Below are positions 27,102-36,907 of a stretch of DNA of 64,000 bases, piece by piece. The stretch comes from an uncultured SAR324 cluster bacterium (GTDB taxonomy: Bacteria > SAR324 > NAC60-12), in the NCBI GenBank assembly GCA_905182865.1, contig CAJJCY010000004.1, positions 682,001-746,000 on the forward strand, read 5' to 3'. The notes beneath the pieces are model-generated. The model was given only the letters and a program-made list of their open reading frames with translations. It was not told where the DNA came from and searched no databases. The position numbers and the translations under genes are program-made. The first letter of the stretch is position 1; each line of letters opens with the position of its first letter.

Positions 27102-28064
27102 TTATTTTTCTGCATCAACAGCCCGAAGTAAAATTTCCTCACCGCCATTTTTCAGCATCCACTGTGCAACATCTTTTCCCAATTGCAGTGCATTTTGTCT
27201 TGGTCCACTTGCTTCATAACGTAATTGGATTTTTCCTTCAGAATCGCCAATAAAGGCCCTCAAAAACAATTCTTCTCCGTTCAGTATGCAATATCCTGCC
27301 AAAGGAAGCTGACAATTTCCTTCAAGTTCTGCCAGCAAAGAGCGCTCTGCAAGCAGGCAGTCCCAGGTAAGTGAATCATGAAGATGCTGAATCCTACTCA
27401 GCGTAACTTCATCTCCAGTTCGTGTTTCAATTCCAATAGCACCTTGACCAATTGCAGGAAGCATCCATTCAATCGGCAAAATCTCAGTGATTCGCTTCTC
27501 CAACTTGATCCGCTTTAAACCTGAAACTGCTAAAATCACTGCATCTACTTCTCCCTGATCCAGTTTTCTAAGCCGGGTTTCAACATTTCCACGCAAACTA
27601 ATGACAGTCAAATCCGGTCGATGATGCTGCAATTGTGAAGCACGACGCAATGAACTTGTTCCTACAACAGCACCGTCTGGAAAGTTATCGATACTTCCGA
27701 ATTTTGGACAAATCCAAGCGTCTCCAGGATCTTCCCGCTCTGCAATCACAGAAATACCAAGTCCCTGAGGTAAAATACTAGTCACATCTTTCATGCTGTG
27801 AACAGCCAGATCTGCACGTCCCTCAAGTAGAGCATATTCCAATTCTTTGACGAACAGACCCTTTCCTCCTATTTCTGAAAGTGGACGGTCCTGTATTTTG
27901 TCACCGGTAGTTTTGACAACTAATAACTCTACCGAAATTTCAGGATATTCATCAAGTATCCTTTGCTTCACCCACTCTGCCTGCCAGAGTGCAAGTGAAC
28001 TTCCACGAGTTGCAATTATTAAATTAGTTTGCTTGTTGTCGCTTGTCGAAAAAGCGTTAGACAT
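27102..28064 (-). CDS. hemC: Hydroxymethylbilane synthase (porphobilinogen deaminase)
   Basis: 320 residues. Joins four porphobilinogens into hydroxymethylbilane in tetrapyrrole synthesis. IATRGSSLALWQAEWVK at the N terminus, KDRPLSEIGGKGLFVKELE-like sequence (IQDRPLSEIGGKGLFVKELE), DLAVHSMKDV, GTSSLRRASQLQ, LRGNVETRLRKL, and LEGNCQLPLAGYC, where the cysteine of GNCQ carries the dipyrromethane cofactor. It starts 3 bases after hemA, the classic hemA-hemC pair. Confidence 0.96.
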   Translation of the reverse strand: MSNAFSTSDNKQTNLIIATRGSSLALWQAEWVKQRILDEYPEISVELLVVKTTGDKIQDRPLSEIGGKGLFVKELEYALLEGRADLAVHSMKDVTSILPQGLGISVIAEREDPGDAWICPKFGSIDNFPDGAVVGTSSLRRASQLQHHRPDLTVISLRGNVETRLRKLDQGEVDAVILAVSGLKRIKLEKRITEILPIEWMLPAIGQGAIGIETRTGDEVTLSRIQHLHDSLTWDCLLAERSLLAELEGNCQLPLAGYCILNGEELFLRAFIGDSEGKIQLRYEASGPRQNALQLGKDVAQWMLKNGGEEILLRAVDAEK

Positions 28065-28067
28065 GTG

Positions 28068-29381
28068 TCAGGATTTTACAATTTTAAGCCTGTGATGTTT
28101 TTCCGGCAACTTTTCCAGCTTTACTGGTGTTGGACTCAGATCAAATATTTTTGACACATATTCAAGGTAGAGATGTGCATCTTCATCGTGTGTAATTTTT
28201 TTCAGATTGCGGGATGGATCATGCAAAAGTTTTTGAATCAGCCTGTGGACCAGTTGTTCAACTTTTTTGCGCTCAGACTCAGGTATGTTTTTCAAATTCT
28301 TAAAGGATTTCACCATTTCTTCTTCAGCAATTGAATTGAATGCTTTACGCAAACTCCTGATTGTTGGAACTGCAGAAAGAGACTTAAACCAGAGTTCCAG
28401 CTTTATTAATTCATTTTCAATAATTTCTTCAGCCTTAATGGACTCCTTCTTTCGTTCAACCTGATTTTGAGAAACAAGTGTTTGCAAATCATCGATATCG
28501 TAACAAAAAGTTCCATTTAACTCATTTATTTCAGGATCAATATCCCGCGGTACCGCAATATCGATGAAGAACATTGATCTGCCCCTGCGTTGGCGTAAGC
28601 AGTTCTTAACCATTTCCTTAGTGATAATAAATTCACGTGCTCCAGTTGAACTGAGAATAATATCTGCTTGATGAAGATGTCGCTCCAGATGCTCAAATGG
28701 TACGGCCAATCCCTGAAATTTTTCTGCAAGTTTTGCTGCACTTAAAAAAGTACGGTTGGTAACAAAGAGTTCCGAAATTCCATTGCGCATGAAGTGACGA
28801 ACAGCCAGTTCTGCCATTTCACCTGCACCGACAACCATTACAGTCTGTTTTGAAAGATCCTCAAAAATATGCTTTGCCAGTTCCACTGCTGCATAGCTGA
28901 CGGAAACAGCATTACTGGCAACACTTGTTTCCGTTCGCACACGCTTTGCTGTAGAAAAAGCTCTAGTAAAAAGAGGATGAAGCAGTTTTCCCGTCAAGTC
29001 TGCCTCATTAAATGACTGAAATGCATCTTTCAATTGCCCAAGAATTTGCGGTTCTCCCAGAACCATTGAGTCTAAACTCGAGGCAACCCGGAAGAGGTGA
29101 CGTACTCCGTCTAAATTTTGTATGGTATAGACTCTTTCCATTAGTTCGTAAAGGTCCCAATACGACTCCAGCATCTCAATGATTTGATCAAGCTGCTTTT
29201 CTGCATTTACAAGATATAACTCTGTGCGATTACAAGTACTGAGAATTACAACTCCACCCAGGTTAAAACGGGTCCTCAACTGAAGTCCAAGCTCCACTTG
29301 CTCCTTTGGAGTCAAAGCAAGACTATCCCGGATTTCAACAGGTGTTTTTCTAAAATTCCAACCAATTACAGTAAAACGCAT
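28068..29381 (-). CDS. hemA: Glutamyl-tRNA reductase
   Basis: 437 residues. Reduces glutamyl-tRNA to glutamate semialdehyde, first step of C5 heme synthesis. N-terminal VIGWNFRKTPVEIRDSLAL, catalytic cysteine in VVILSTCNRTELYLV, SLDSMVLGEPQILGQLKDAF, NADPH-binding VMVVGAGEMAELAVRHFM, FVTNRTFLSAAKLAEKF, FFIDIAVPRDIDPEI and a C-terminal dimer helix. All key residues are seen. Upstream partner hemC is 3 bases away. A HemX/CcsA-like gene, often next to hemA elsewhere, lies far away at 52005. Confidence 0.96.
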   Translation of the reverse strand: MRFTVIGWNFRKTPVEIRDSLALTPKEQVELGLQLRTRFNLGGVVILSTCNRTELYLVNAEKQLDQIIEMLESYWDLYELMERVYTIQNLDGVRHLFRVASSLDSMVLGEPQILGQLKDAFQSFNEADLTGKLLHPLFTRAFSTAKRVRTETSVASNAVSVSYAAVELAKHIFEDLSKQTVMVVGAGEMAELAVRHFMRNGISELFVTNRTFLSAAKLAEKFQGLAVPFEHLERHLHQADIILSSTGAREFIITKEMVKNCLRQRRGRSMFFIDIAVPRDIDPEINELNGTFCYDIDDLQTLVSQNQVERKKESIKAEEIIENELIKLELWFKSLSAVPTIRSLRKAFNSIAEEEMVKSFKNLKNIPESERKKVEQLVHRLIQKLLHDPSRNLKKITHDEDAHLYLEYVSKIFDLSPTPVKLEKLPEKHHRLKIVKS

Positions 29382-29533
29382 GTTTAAAAGTGTTTTTGCA
29401 AAGTTGTTAAATTTTTCTTACTTAAAAAGTGACTAAATAAAATTAATTTACACTGAAAGGTAAATTGCTTTTTCTACTGAATAAGCGGATAATATAGTCT
29501 TGATGAATCAACTCAAGCAAGGAATATTTTTTC

Positions 29534-30100
29534 ATGGTTGTCTTTTTTTCCAAATGGCTTACTGCCAATCATTTAACCACATTAAGGGTAGTATTGGTAC
29601 CTTTTATTTACCTGGGTATTGTATTTGGGAAAGACGATCAGACGATTCTGTTCAGCACCTGGCTGGTCTTTTTATTTGCATGCCTGACCGACTACTGGGA
29701 TGGTGTGTTGGCCAGACATCAAGGACAAACAACAAAACTTGGCAAATTACTGGATCCTGTTGCAGACAAAATTTTGATTGGTTCCCTACTTGTTTTACTA
29801 GTAGGAATGGGAAGAGCACCAGCGTTACTAGCAGTCATACTGATTTCCCGCGAATTTATTATCAGCGGTTTACGCTCCATCGCTGCAACTGAAGGTGTGG
29901 TCATTTCCGCCAGTTCCGGAGGGAAACTGAAAACAATTTTTCAGATGTTTGCTGTAGGATTCCTTATAATTCACTTTCCCACATTCAGCATTCCATCCCA
30001 TGAAGTAGGAATCATTCTGCTCTGGATTTCTACAGCGGTTTCACTTTGGAGTGGATTTAATTATGTTGTGGCCTATTTTAGTGCTTCCCCTGAAAAATAA
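29534..30100 (+). CDS. pgsA: CDP-diacylglycerol-glycerol-3-phosphate 3-phosphatidyltransferase
   Basis: 188 residues, membrane protein with about five helices. Makes phosphatidylglycerol phosphate. The CDP-alcohol phosphotransferase motif is complete: DYWDGVLARHQGQTTKLGKL followed by LDPVADK (D-xx-DG-xx-AR-x8-G-xxx-D-xxx-D). ANHLTTLRVVLVPFIYLGI and ISREFIISGLRSIAA are PgsA-like. ATG 29534 has CAAGGA upstream. Divergent from hemA. Confidence 0.93.
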   Translation: MVVFFSKWLTANHLTTLRVVLVPFIYLGIVFGKDDQTILFSTWLVFLFACLTDYWDGVLARHQGQTTKLGKLLDPVADKILIGSLLVLLVGMGRAPALLAVILISREFIISGLRSIAATEGVVISASSGGKLKTIFQMFAVGFLIIHFPTFSIPSHEVGIILLWISTAVSLWSGFNYVVAYFSASPEK

Positions 30101-30433
30101 CTGCCAATCCGATTTTCAGTTTCAGTGAAGAAATAATCTCTCGTCTGGACATTAACTTTCCAACTGATATTATATAATGTGTCTGAACGATGTAATTAAT
30201 TTTATTGGAGAATAAGAAATTTCGATTATTAAATCGAAGATTTTAAACGAAGCTGTCATCTGTCAGCTATTCATTTTTTACATTATTTTTCAGACTTATA
30301 GCAAACAGCTCAAATCTGACAGCTAAGTCTTTATTCATTTTATAACGATTGAAACATTGATCAGCACCGGATCAAGATATTTTCGGTAAATCTCTATTTA
30401 GACAGAAAAGTTTTTAAGATCACAAAAAAATCT
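30101..30433. other. Intergenic region with hairpins before hslV
   Basis: 333 AT-rich bases without a recognisable gene. It holds a perfect 7-bp hairpin (TTCGATT-ATTA-AATCGAA, 30221-30238) followed loosely by GATTTT, a weak terminator candidate for pgsA. It also holds three relatives of one word: AGCTGTCA near 30249, TGTCAGCT near 30258 and TGACAGCT near 30318; the outer two are inverted repeats about 60 bases apart. These could be operator or mRNA-structure elements. Confidence 0.4.
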
Positions 30434-30958
30434 ATGACAACTATTCTTTGTGTTCGAAAGAAAAATCGTGTAGTGATGGCTGGAGACGGACAAGTCTCTA
30501 TGCAAAACACCATCATGAAACCTTCAGCCCGTAAATTACGCAATACCTTTGACGGAAAGGTCATTGCCGGATTCGCCGGTTCAACTGCAGATGCATTTAC
30601 CCTCTTTGAAAAATTTGACGAAAAACTGGAACAATACAACGGAAAACTTCTGCGCTCTGCAGTTGAACTGGCTAAAGAATGGCGTACCGATAAAATGCTG
30701 AGGAACCTTGAAGCCCTGCTGGCAGTTTCCAGTGCGGAAGCATCTCTGATTATTTCTGGAAATGGAGATGTGATTGAACCCGATGACGGTCTTATCGGAA
30801 TTGGTTCCGGAGGAATTTATGCTCTTGCGGATGCATTTAAGCTATTTTTCAATGATTCATCACTCCAAAAAATTGCAGAAAAATCTATGAAAATTGCCTC
30901 AGAACATTTGTATTTATACCAACAACCAGATTACTTACGAAGAATTGGATATTTATAA
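30434..30958 (+). CDS. hslV: ATP-dependent protease subunit HslV (C-terminal frame break)
   Basis: 174 residues as read. Threonine protease of the HslUV (ClpQY) complex. Thr2, exposed after removal of Met, is the nucleophile ([20 protein letters not shown]); [60 protein letters not shown] and [11 protein letters not shown] are family motifs. The last 20 or so residues ([14 protein letters not shown]) are out of frame: one frame over reads [20 protein letters not shown], the conserved HslV ending. The break lies near 30903. After correcting it I see no stop before the HslU start at 30963. Confidence 0.92.
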   Translation: MTTILCVRKKNRVVMAGDGQVSMQNTIMKPSARKLRNTFDGKVIAGFAGSTADAFTLFEKFDEKLEQYNGKLLRSAVELAKEWRTDKMLRNLEALLAVSSAEASLIISGNGDVIEPDDGLIGIGSGGIYALADAFKLFFNDSSLQKIAEKSMKIASEHLYLYQQPDYLRRIGYL

Positions 30959-30962
30959 TCTC

Positions 30963-32303
30963 ATGGATTCTGCTCCTGAACTCAACATGACACCGCAAGA
31001 GACCGTTGACGCACTCGACCGTTATATTATAGGTCAGAATGATGCAAAAAAAGCAGTTGCGGTAGCTCTGCGTAATCGGTGGAGACGCCTGCAGCTGGAT
31101 GAAGATTTGAAAGACGAAATTTTGCCTAAAAATATCATCATGATCGGTCCAACTGGAATAGGTAAAACTGAAATTGCACGACGACTAGCTGGTGAATGCT
31201 CCTTTTGTGAAAGTTGAAGCAACAAAATTTACTGAAGTGGGTTATGTGGGTCGTGATGTTGAGCAAATGATCCGTGATTTGGTTGAATCTCTTGCATATG
31301 GTTTTATAAATGCACCAAAGACAATTGAAGAAGCCAAAGAAATGGTTGAAGAGCGTTTACTGGATCTGCTGCTGCCTCCCTTAGAAAGTGATAAAGATGC
31401 TTCTGAAGGAAAAACTTCAACAAATCCTACTCGTGAAAAATTTCGTAAAAAACTTCGCTCTGGAGTTTTAGATGAGCGAATGGTTGAACTGGATGTTTCA
31501 GAACGGCCTTCAGGGGCAGTTATGGAGTTTATGCCTGTTTCCATGAATGACAATATGGATATGAATATCCGTGATATGCTCTCAAACATGATGCCCAAAC
31601 AATCAAAGCGTCGGCGAGTCAACATTGAGGATACAAGAAAAATATTGCAGCAGGAAGAGGTCAGCAAACTCATCGACATGGATGAAGTCATCCGGGAAGC
31701 GGTAATAAGAGTTGAACAGAGTGGAATTGTTTTTTTGGATGAGATTGACAAAGTTGCTTCACGCCAGATAGATCTGGTGGAGATGTTTCCAGAGAAGGAG
31801 TACAACGGGACTTACTGCCGATTGTTGAAGGTTCGACCGTAAACACCAAACACGGACCTGTTCAAACCGATCACATTCTGTTCATTGCCGCAGGTGCATT
31901 TCATCTATCAAAACCGTCTGATATGATTCCGGAACTACAGGGTCGTTTTCCAATTCGTGTTGAACTACAGTCACTCAGTAAAGACGATTTTGTCAAAATT
32001 CTAACAGAACCAAAAAACGCACTGATTGTTCAGTATACTGCCTTGATGAAAACAGAAGGTGTTGATTTAAAATTTACAAAAGCCGCCATTGATACTATTG
32101 CGGAAATTGCCTGCCAAATCAACGAAGATTCGGAAAATATCGGTGCACGCCGGCTGCATACTGTAATGGAACAATTACTCGAAGAAGTTAGTTTTACTGC
32201 CCCGGATTTAAATGGACAGAAAATATCTGTTACTCCGGAATATATTCAGAGCCGACTGTCAAACTTGTTGAAAAATCAGGATTTGAGTCGTTATATTTTA
32301 TAA
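30963..32303 (+). CDS. hslU: HslU AAA+ unfoldase (two frame breaks)
   Basis: ATPase partner of HslV. N-terminal [20 protein letters not shown], Walker [16 protein letters not shown], then a break near 31187 where several bases seem missing. [20 protein letters not shown] and DVEQMIRDL follow in a second frame, which also carries the I domain and Walker [16 protein letters not shown] second break near 31765 shifts to a frame reading [40 protein letters not shown] and [20 protein letters not shown], with sensor [18 protein letters not shown] and the C-terminal SRYIL tail that enters HslV pockets. About 446 residues in all. Conserved residues survive around both breaks, so sequencing indels are the likely cause. 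Confidence 0.93.
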
Positions 32304-32343
32304 AATAAAACCCTAAAGAGTTGTAACTTATAGAGAAAAAACT

Positions 32344-33255
32344 TTGGATTATCCTACTTTGCTGCTTAAATTAGAAAATCAGTTGCAGTCTCTTCATAAA
32401 AAAGGTTTCCATTACATGAACATTGAAGCTATGCCCAAGGTTGAACTCAGGCGTCTGCTTGACGGTTTGGGCGAGATACTGGATTCTCCAACTGAAGATG
32501 TAGACAAACGCTCCAAATACAACTTTTCGGTTTTAGCGGCAACTCAGCCTGCAGTCAAAATAAAGCACGAAAATGCTGATTCCAAATTATTCCCTCCGTC
32601 AACAGGCATAACTGATCTTCAAGAAAAATTGTCAGCGGCAAAGCAACAAACTGTCTTAGAGGCTTTCAAACAAATAATACCTGAGCCGGAAGCAGAATTA
32701 AAAGTAAATTCTCTTTCAGAGTTGGCAGATAAGTATAAATCCTGTCAACGTTGTTCATTGGGTAAAACCAGAACAAATCTGGTATTTGGTAATGGTTCGA
32801 TTAATTCCAGGGTGATTTTTCTAGGAGAAGGCCCCGGTGCAGACGAAGACGCTCAAGGTCAGCCCTTTGTAGGACGTGCCGGTAGGCTGCTGACCAAAAT
32901 GATCAATTCAATAGGAATTGAACGCGATGATGTTTATATTACAAATATTGTCAAATGTCGCCCTCCGGAAAACAGGAATCCTACTCCTGCTGAAATTTCA
33001 TGCTGTCTCCCAATTATCAAACAGCAACTTGAATTATTGAATCCAAAATTAATCGTCACTCTTGGGAATATTCCAACTAAATCACTGTTCCAAGATTTAC
33101 CCGGAATCACCAAGGTACGTGGTATAATTATGCAATATGAAAATTGGAACGTGCTGCCCACCTTTCATCCTTCTTACCTCTTACGAAACCGTTCTGCAAT
33201 GACTCTGGCATGGGAGGATTTTAAGAAAATACCAGAACTGGCTTTTCATTCGTGA
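32344..33255 (+). CDS. Uracil-DNA glycosylase, Fe-S (family 4/5) type
   Basis: 303 residues if started at TTG 32344; ATG 32416 would give about 279. Removes uracil from DNA. The first 130 residues are a low-complexity, poorly conserved extension; the catalytic part starts with CQRCSLGKTRTNLVFGNG. GEGPGADEDAQGQPFVGRAG, GRLLTKMINSIGI, VYITNIVKCRPPENRNPTPA, CCLPIIKQQLELLNPKLIV, LGNIPTKSL and LPTFHPSYLLRN are family motifs. Four cysteines (CxxC, KC, CC) are available for the 4Fe-4S cluster. It lies 40 bases after hslU. Confidence 0.9.
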   Translation: MDYPTLLLKLENQLQSLHKKGFHYMNIEAMPKVELRRLLDGLGEILDSPTEDVDKRSKYNFSVLAATQPAVKIKHENADSKLFPPSTGITDLQEKLSAAKQQTVLEAFKQIIPEPEAELKVNSLSELADKYKSCQRCSLGKTRTNLVFGNGSINSRVIFLGEGPGADEDAQGQPFVGRAGRLLTKMINSIGIERDDVYITNIVKCRPPENRNPTPAEISCCLPIIKQQLELLNPKLIVTLGNIPTKSLFQDLPGITKVRGIIMQYENWNVLPTFHPSYLLRNRSAMTLAWEDFKKIPELAFHS

Positions 33256-33313
33256 GGCGGTTCAAACAGCAGATATTCAATTTTCAACAATAGTCCACAG
33301 ATAAACATTTATA

Positions 33314-34588
33314 ATGATTGATTTGCAACCTGTCAAGGGTACGAGGGACTTCTTTCCGGACGAAATGCGTTTACGCAACTGGCTATTTGAAGTGTGGCGT
33401 AATGTCTCTGTTCAGGCAGGATTCGAAGAATATGATACTTGTGTGCTAGAACATGAAGAGCTTTATATTCGCAAGGCCGGAGACGAAATCAGTAAGCAAC
33501 TTTACAGCTTTGAAGACAAGGGTGGACGGCGTTTAAGTTTGCGTCCCGAAATGACTCCTTCATTGGCTCGTCTGGTGCTTCAGCACAAAAAATCATTGTC
33601 CTTTCCAATAAAGTGGTTTTCAATGCCGCAATGTTTCCGCTATGAGCGCATGACAAAAGGGCGGAGGCGCGAGCATTTTCAGTGGAATGCAGACATCATT
33701 GGACAAGCTGATATTGTGGCTGAAGCAGAAATTCTGATGCTGTTGATTTCTGCATGCGAATTAATGGGACTTTCAGCAAAAGAAATCCGTGTGTTTATCA
33801 ATGACCGCCGGATTCTGAACTCGATTCTAAATCAAATTAGTGTACCTCATGAAATGCACAGTGAAGTACTTGTCATAATGGATAAGCGCGATAAAATTTC
33901 CATAGAAGCACTGTCAAAATTGCTGCAGGATATTGGAATGTCCACAACTCAGGTGGACCAGTTAAATGAATATCTATTAAAATCAGACTTGATTGAATTG
34001 AAAAAAAACCTGAATGACACTCAGGGTATTGACGAATTGCAAAACTTGATGGAAATGATGGAAAAAGCAGGATTCAGTGATTATCTGCAATTTGATATTT
34101 CCATCGTCAGGGGTTTATCTTATTACACAGGTGCAGTCTTTGAGGTTAACAGTCCAGCAAAACAACACCGGGCTATTTGCGGCGGCGGACGCTACGATTC
34201 CCTGCTCTCGACATATGGCGGTGAAATTGTACCTGCAGTCGGATTTGGGTTTGGAGACGTGGTGGTTTTAGACGTACTTAAAGATTTGGAGCGCTTTCCT
34301 GAATTACCACGGAAACTGGATTACACTATTATTCCATTTGCCAGAGAACAGGTGGGTACTGCTCTCAATATTGCAGCAATACTGCGGAAGAATGGTTCAA
34401 CTGTCGACTGTAACTTTAGCATGAAAAAAATGAAAAAAACTTTGCAGCAGGCTGGTGAGTCTGGAGCAGCAAAAGCGATACTTCTCTTTCCGGATGAGTT
34501 AACTGAAAACAAGGTGGTAATCCGGGATTTGAGGCTTCATGAACAGAAGCCAATTAAGATAACCGATCTACTTTCTTCTGGGGAGTGA
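33314..34588 (+). CDS. hisS: Histidyl-tRNA synthetase
   Basis: 424 residues, normal length. Class II synthetase charging tRNA-His. PVKGTRDFFPDEMRLRNWLF at the N terminus, LSLRPEMTPSLARLVLQHKK, motif 2 CFRYERMTKGRRREHFQWNA, HisA motif GLSYYTGAVFEV, CGGGRYDSLLSTYGG and motif 3 VGFGFGDVVVLDVL, followed by the anticodon-binding domain. Its stop overlaps the GTG start of lspA. Confidence 0.96.
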   Translation: MIDLQPVKGTRDFFPDEMRLRNWLFEVWRNVSVQAGFEEYDTCVLEHEELYIRKAGDEISKQLYSFEDKGGRRLSLRPEMTPSLARLVLQHKKSLSFPIKWFSMPQCFRYERMTKGRRREHFQWNADIIGQADIVAEAEILMLLISACELMGLSAKEIRVFINDRRILNSILNQISVPHEMHSEVLVIMDKRDKISIEALSKLLQDIGMSTTQVDQLNEYLLKSDLIELKKNLNDTQGIDELQNLMEMMEKAGFSDYLQFDISIVRGLSYYTGAVFEVNSPAKQHRAICGGGRYDSLLSTYGGEIVPAVGFGFGDVVVLDVLKDLERFPELPRKLDYTIIPFAREQVGTALNIAAILRKNGSTVDCNFSMKKMKKTLQQAGESGAAKAILLFPDELTENKVVIRDLRLHEQKPIKITDLLSSGE

Positions 34589-35118
34589 AAAATTTGGCTA
34601 TTTCAGAATCAATTTTTTTAACTTCTTTGAGGACCAACTGGATTATAATGATCATCTTTTTGGGCTTGGATCTTAGTTCAAAAATATGGATCAGGTTAAA
34701 CGTACCTCTGTATGAAACAACCGAGCTACTGATAAATTTCTTAGACTTGACCCACGTACAGAATCGTGGAGTAAGCTTTAGTTTATTAGCAGACTTATCT
34801 GATTCTTTTCGAGTTCCTCTCCTGGTTGGAGTGTCATTGCTAGCTGTTGTAGCAATGCTGTATTATCAAACACGCTACTGGAGCGAACTTGATTTTTTTA
34901 CACGGTCAGGATTAGTCTTGGTATTACCGGGTGCGACAGGGAACTTGATTGATCGTGCAGTTTATGGCTACGTAACTGATTTTCTGCATTTTCACTGGTA
35001 TGAAACCAGTTTTTTTGTCAATAACCTTGCGGATTGCTTCATCAGTCTTGGTGTAATTTTTTTCATTGTTCCACTTTTGTTTTCGAAAAATGGAAGCCCT
35101 TCATCAAACTCAGCTTAA
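34585..35118 (+). CDS. lspA: Lipoprotein signal peptidase (signal peptidase II)
   Basis: 177 residues from GTG 34585, overlapping the hisS stop by 4 bases; ATG 34648 is a shorter alternative. Aspartyl protease with four membrane helices that trims lipoprotein signals. LGLDLSSKIWIR (the family D-xx-K), THVQNRGVSFSLL (NRG-aF), LPGATGNLIDRAVYGYVTDF (GA-GNliDR---GyV-DF, first catalytic Asp) and VNNLADCFISLG (N-AD, second catalytic Asp) are intact. It serves the many lipoproteins in the window. Confidence 0.95.
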   Translation: MKNLAISESIFLTSLRTNWIIMIIFLGLDLSSKIWIRLNVPLYETTELLINFLDLTHVQNRGVSFSLLADLSDSFRVPLLVGVSLLAVVAMLYYQTRYWSELDFFTRSGLVLVLPGATGNLIDRAVYGYVTDFLHFHWYETSFFVNNLADCFISLGVIFFIVPLLFSKNGSPSSNSA

Positions 35119-35125
35119 TTCATTT

Positions 35126-35438
35126 ATGCTTGGTAAAATAAAATTTGTGCTGATTTTTTCTACACTTTTTTTGTCATCGATGGTTTTTGCTGACGGAGGT
35201 CTTGCTAAAGAGGAAACACGATATATCAAAGGCCTCAACAGTTGCGCCGTATGAGTATATAGACATCTTAGGTGCAAGTTTGGGATACACCTCTTACTCC
35301 TCCTCATCCTCCATCACTTTAGGTGCAATTTACACTTACGGATCCGGCAAAGCCTGGTTGTATTCAGGGAGCACAACATCAAGAAACATGAAGCGTGATT
35401 CACTCACCCTTTTATTTTCAGCAAGTTCAAGTCTATAA
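35126..35438 (+). CDS. Small secreted protein candidate, one frame break
   Basis: ATG 35126 opens a clear signal peptide (LGKIKFVLIFSTLFLSSMVF then ADGG) but stops after 43 residues. One frame over, from about 35235, it reads STVAPYEYIDILGASLGYTS, then SITLGAIYTYGSGKAWLY to a stop at 35438. Joined, this is a protein of about 103 residues, serine/glycine-rich after the signal. No family is recognised. It sits between lspA and the convergent pyruvate kinase gene. A pseudogene is possible. Confidence 0.4.
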
Positions 35439-35462
35439 GGCTCCGCTGCAACTGCATCATTG

Positions 35463-36863
35463 CTAAACTGCAGGAATTGTCCTGATCTGCAGGGTTGTAC
35501 AATAGCCTTCACCAGTGAGGATATTGGCCAGAACAACTACCTGCTCTTCAGTAGCATAACCTTCCTTTACCTGGAGAATTCCCAAAGCTTTCTGTATTGT
35601 GTCTTCCGGATTTTTCCGGAATTCCATCAGGAAAGGATAGACACTCCTGTAGAGCGTCATTGAAGAAAATACTTTAGAATTATTAGTGAATGAGTAAAGC
35701 CCAATCTCGAAGGGACGCAAATTTGATAGATATTCTGCACCTCGTCCATTGCGGGTGATAACAACAATGGCGCGTATTTTTAATTTTGTGGCAATTTGGA
35801 TTGCAGCTTCAGCAAGGTGTTGACCTTTAGACTTTTTTATCAATTTTTCAGTATAATTCACACCGGGATAATTTTCTGTACGCCTTGCAATCCGTACCAG
35901 AGTTTCTACCGAACGTACAGGATATTTACCGACAGAAGTTTCTCCGGAAAGCATAATTGCATCTGTCTGTTCAAAAACAGCATTAGCGACATCAGTAACT
36001 TCCGCTCGCGTTGGTACTGGATTTTTAATCATTGATTCCAGCATATGAGTTGCCACTATTAAACGCTTTCCATATTTAGCACACAAATAAGCAATCCGTC
36101 TTTGAATTTCCGGAACCTCTTCCAGCTCAACTTCAATTCCTAAATCGCCACGGGCAACCATGATGCCATCGCTGACAGCTAGAATGTCATCAATGTTATC
36201 TAAGCCTTCTTGGTTTTCAATTTTTGCAATAAGCTTAATATTCTTAGCATGCACTCCAAGTGAAGCCCTCACATCCCGAATTGTTTCCGAACTACGCACG
36301 AAAGACAGAGCAATGACGTCAACTTTTTGTTCAATTCCAAAAAGGATATCCTGTTTATCTGTTTCTGTAATTCCAGGAAGTTTAACGATTGCTCCCGGCA
36401 AATTCACATGTCTATGGGCCTTAACGACACCGCCGTCAATCACTTCACATTCAATCCCTTTTTTGTTTTTACCACAAACTTTTAAACTCATCAAACCTCC
36501 GTCAAGGGAAATACAACTTCCCTCTTTCATATCATCTTTTAAATCAACATAGTTGACAAAAAGTGTCCCTTCTGACTCTTCATTTGGAGGAACAGTGACA
36601 CACACACGTTTTCCGGAAATAAGCGTTATTTCCTTATCGCCGGTCCTGATTTCAGGACCCTGTGTATCAAGCATAATTGCAATTGGGTATTGTCTGTCCT
36701 TATTCAAATTTCGAATTTGCTCAATTATTTTTTTATGAGATTGATGTGTTCCATGGGAAAAATTCAAACGCGCAACATTCATTCCTGCCTCAGCCAATTC
36801 CGCCAGATTTTTAGGAGAATCACTGGCAGGACCAATGGTGCAAATAATTTTTGTACTTAGCAT
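35463..36863 (-). CDS. pyk: Pyruvate kinase
   Basis: 466 residues. Makes pyruvate and ATP from phosphoenolpyruvate and ADP. TKIICTIGPASDSPKNLAEL, GMNVARLNFSHGTHQSHKKI, AIMLDTQGPEIRTG, DKQDILFGIEQKVDVIALSF, LIAKIENQEGLDNIDDIL, the catalytic stretch GIMVARGDLGIEVELEEVPE, ATHMLESMIKNPVPTRAEVT and AIMLSGETSVGKYPV are all present, as is a C-terminal domain (IVVITRNGRGAEYLSNLRP). Nothing unusual. It ends 24 bases from the convergent small secreted protein. Confidence 0.96.
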   Translation of the reverse strand: MLSTKIICTIGPASDSPKNLAELAEAGMNVARLNFSHGTHQSHKKIIEQIRNLNKDRQYPIAIMLDTQGPEIRTGDKEITLISGKRVCVTVPPNEESEGTLFVNYVDLKDDMKEGSCISLDGGLMSLKVCGKNKKGIECEVIDGGVVKAHRHVNLPGAIVKLPGITETDKQDILFGIEQKVDVIALSFVRSSETIRDVRASLGVHAKNIKLIAKIENQEGLDNIDDILAVSDGIMVARGDLGIEVELEEVPEIQRRIAYLCAKYGKRLIVATHMLESMIKNPVPTRAEVTDVANAVFEQTDAIMLSGETSVGKYPVRSVETLVRIARRTENYPGVNYTEKLIKKSKGQHLAEAAIQIATKLKIRAIVVITRNGRGAEYLSNLRPFEIGLYSFTNNSKVFSSMTLYRSVYPFLMEFRKNPEDTIQKALGILQVKEGYATEEQVVVLANILTGEGYCTTLQIRTIPAV

Positions 36864-36907
36864 TTTATGTTTTCTTTGATTGTAATCCGGCAGAATTAAG
36901 ATATTAT

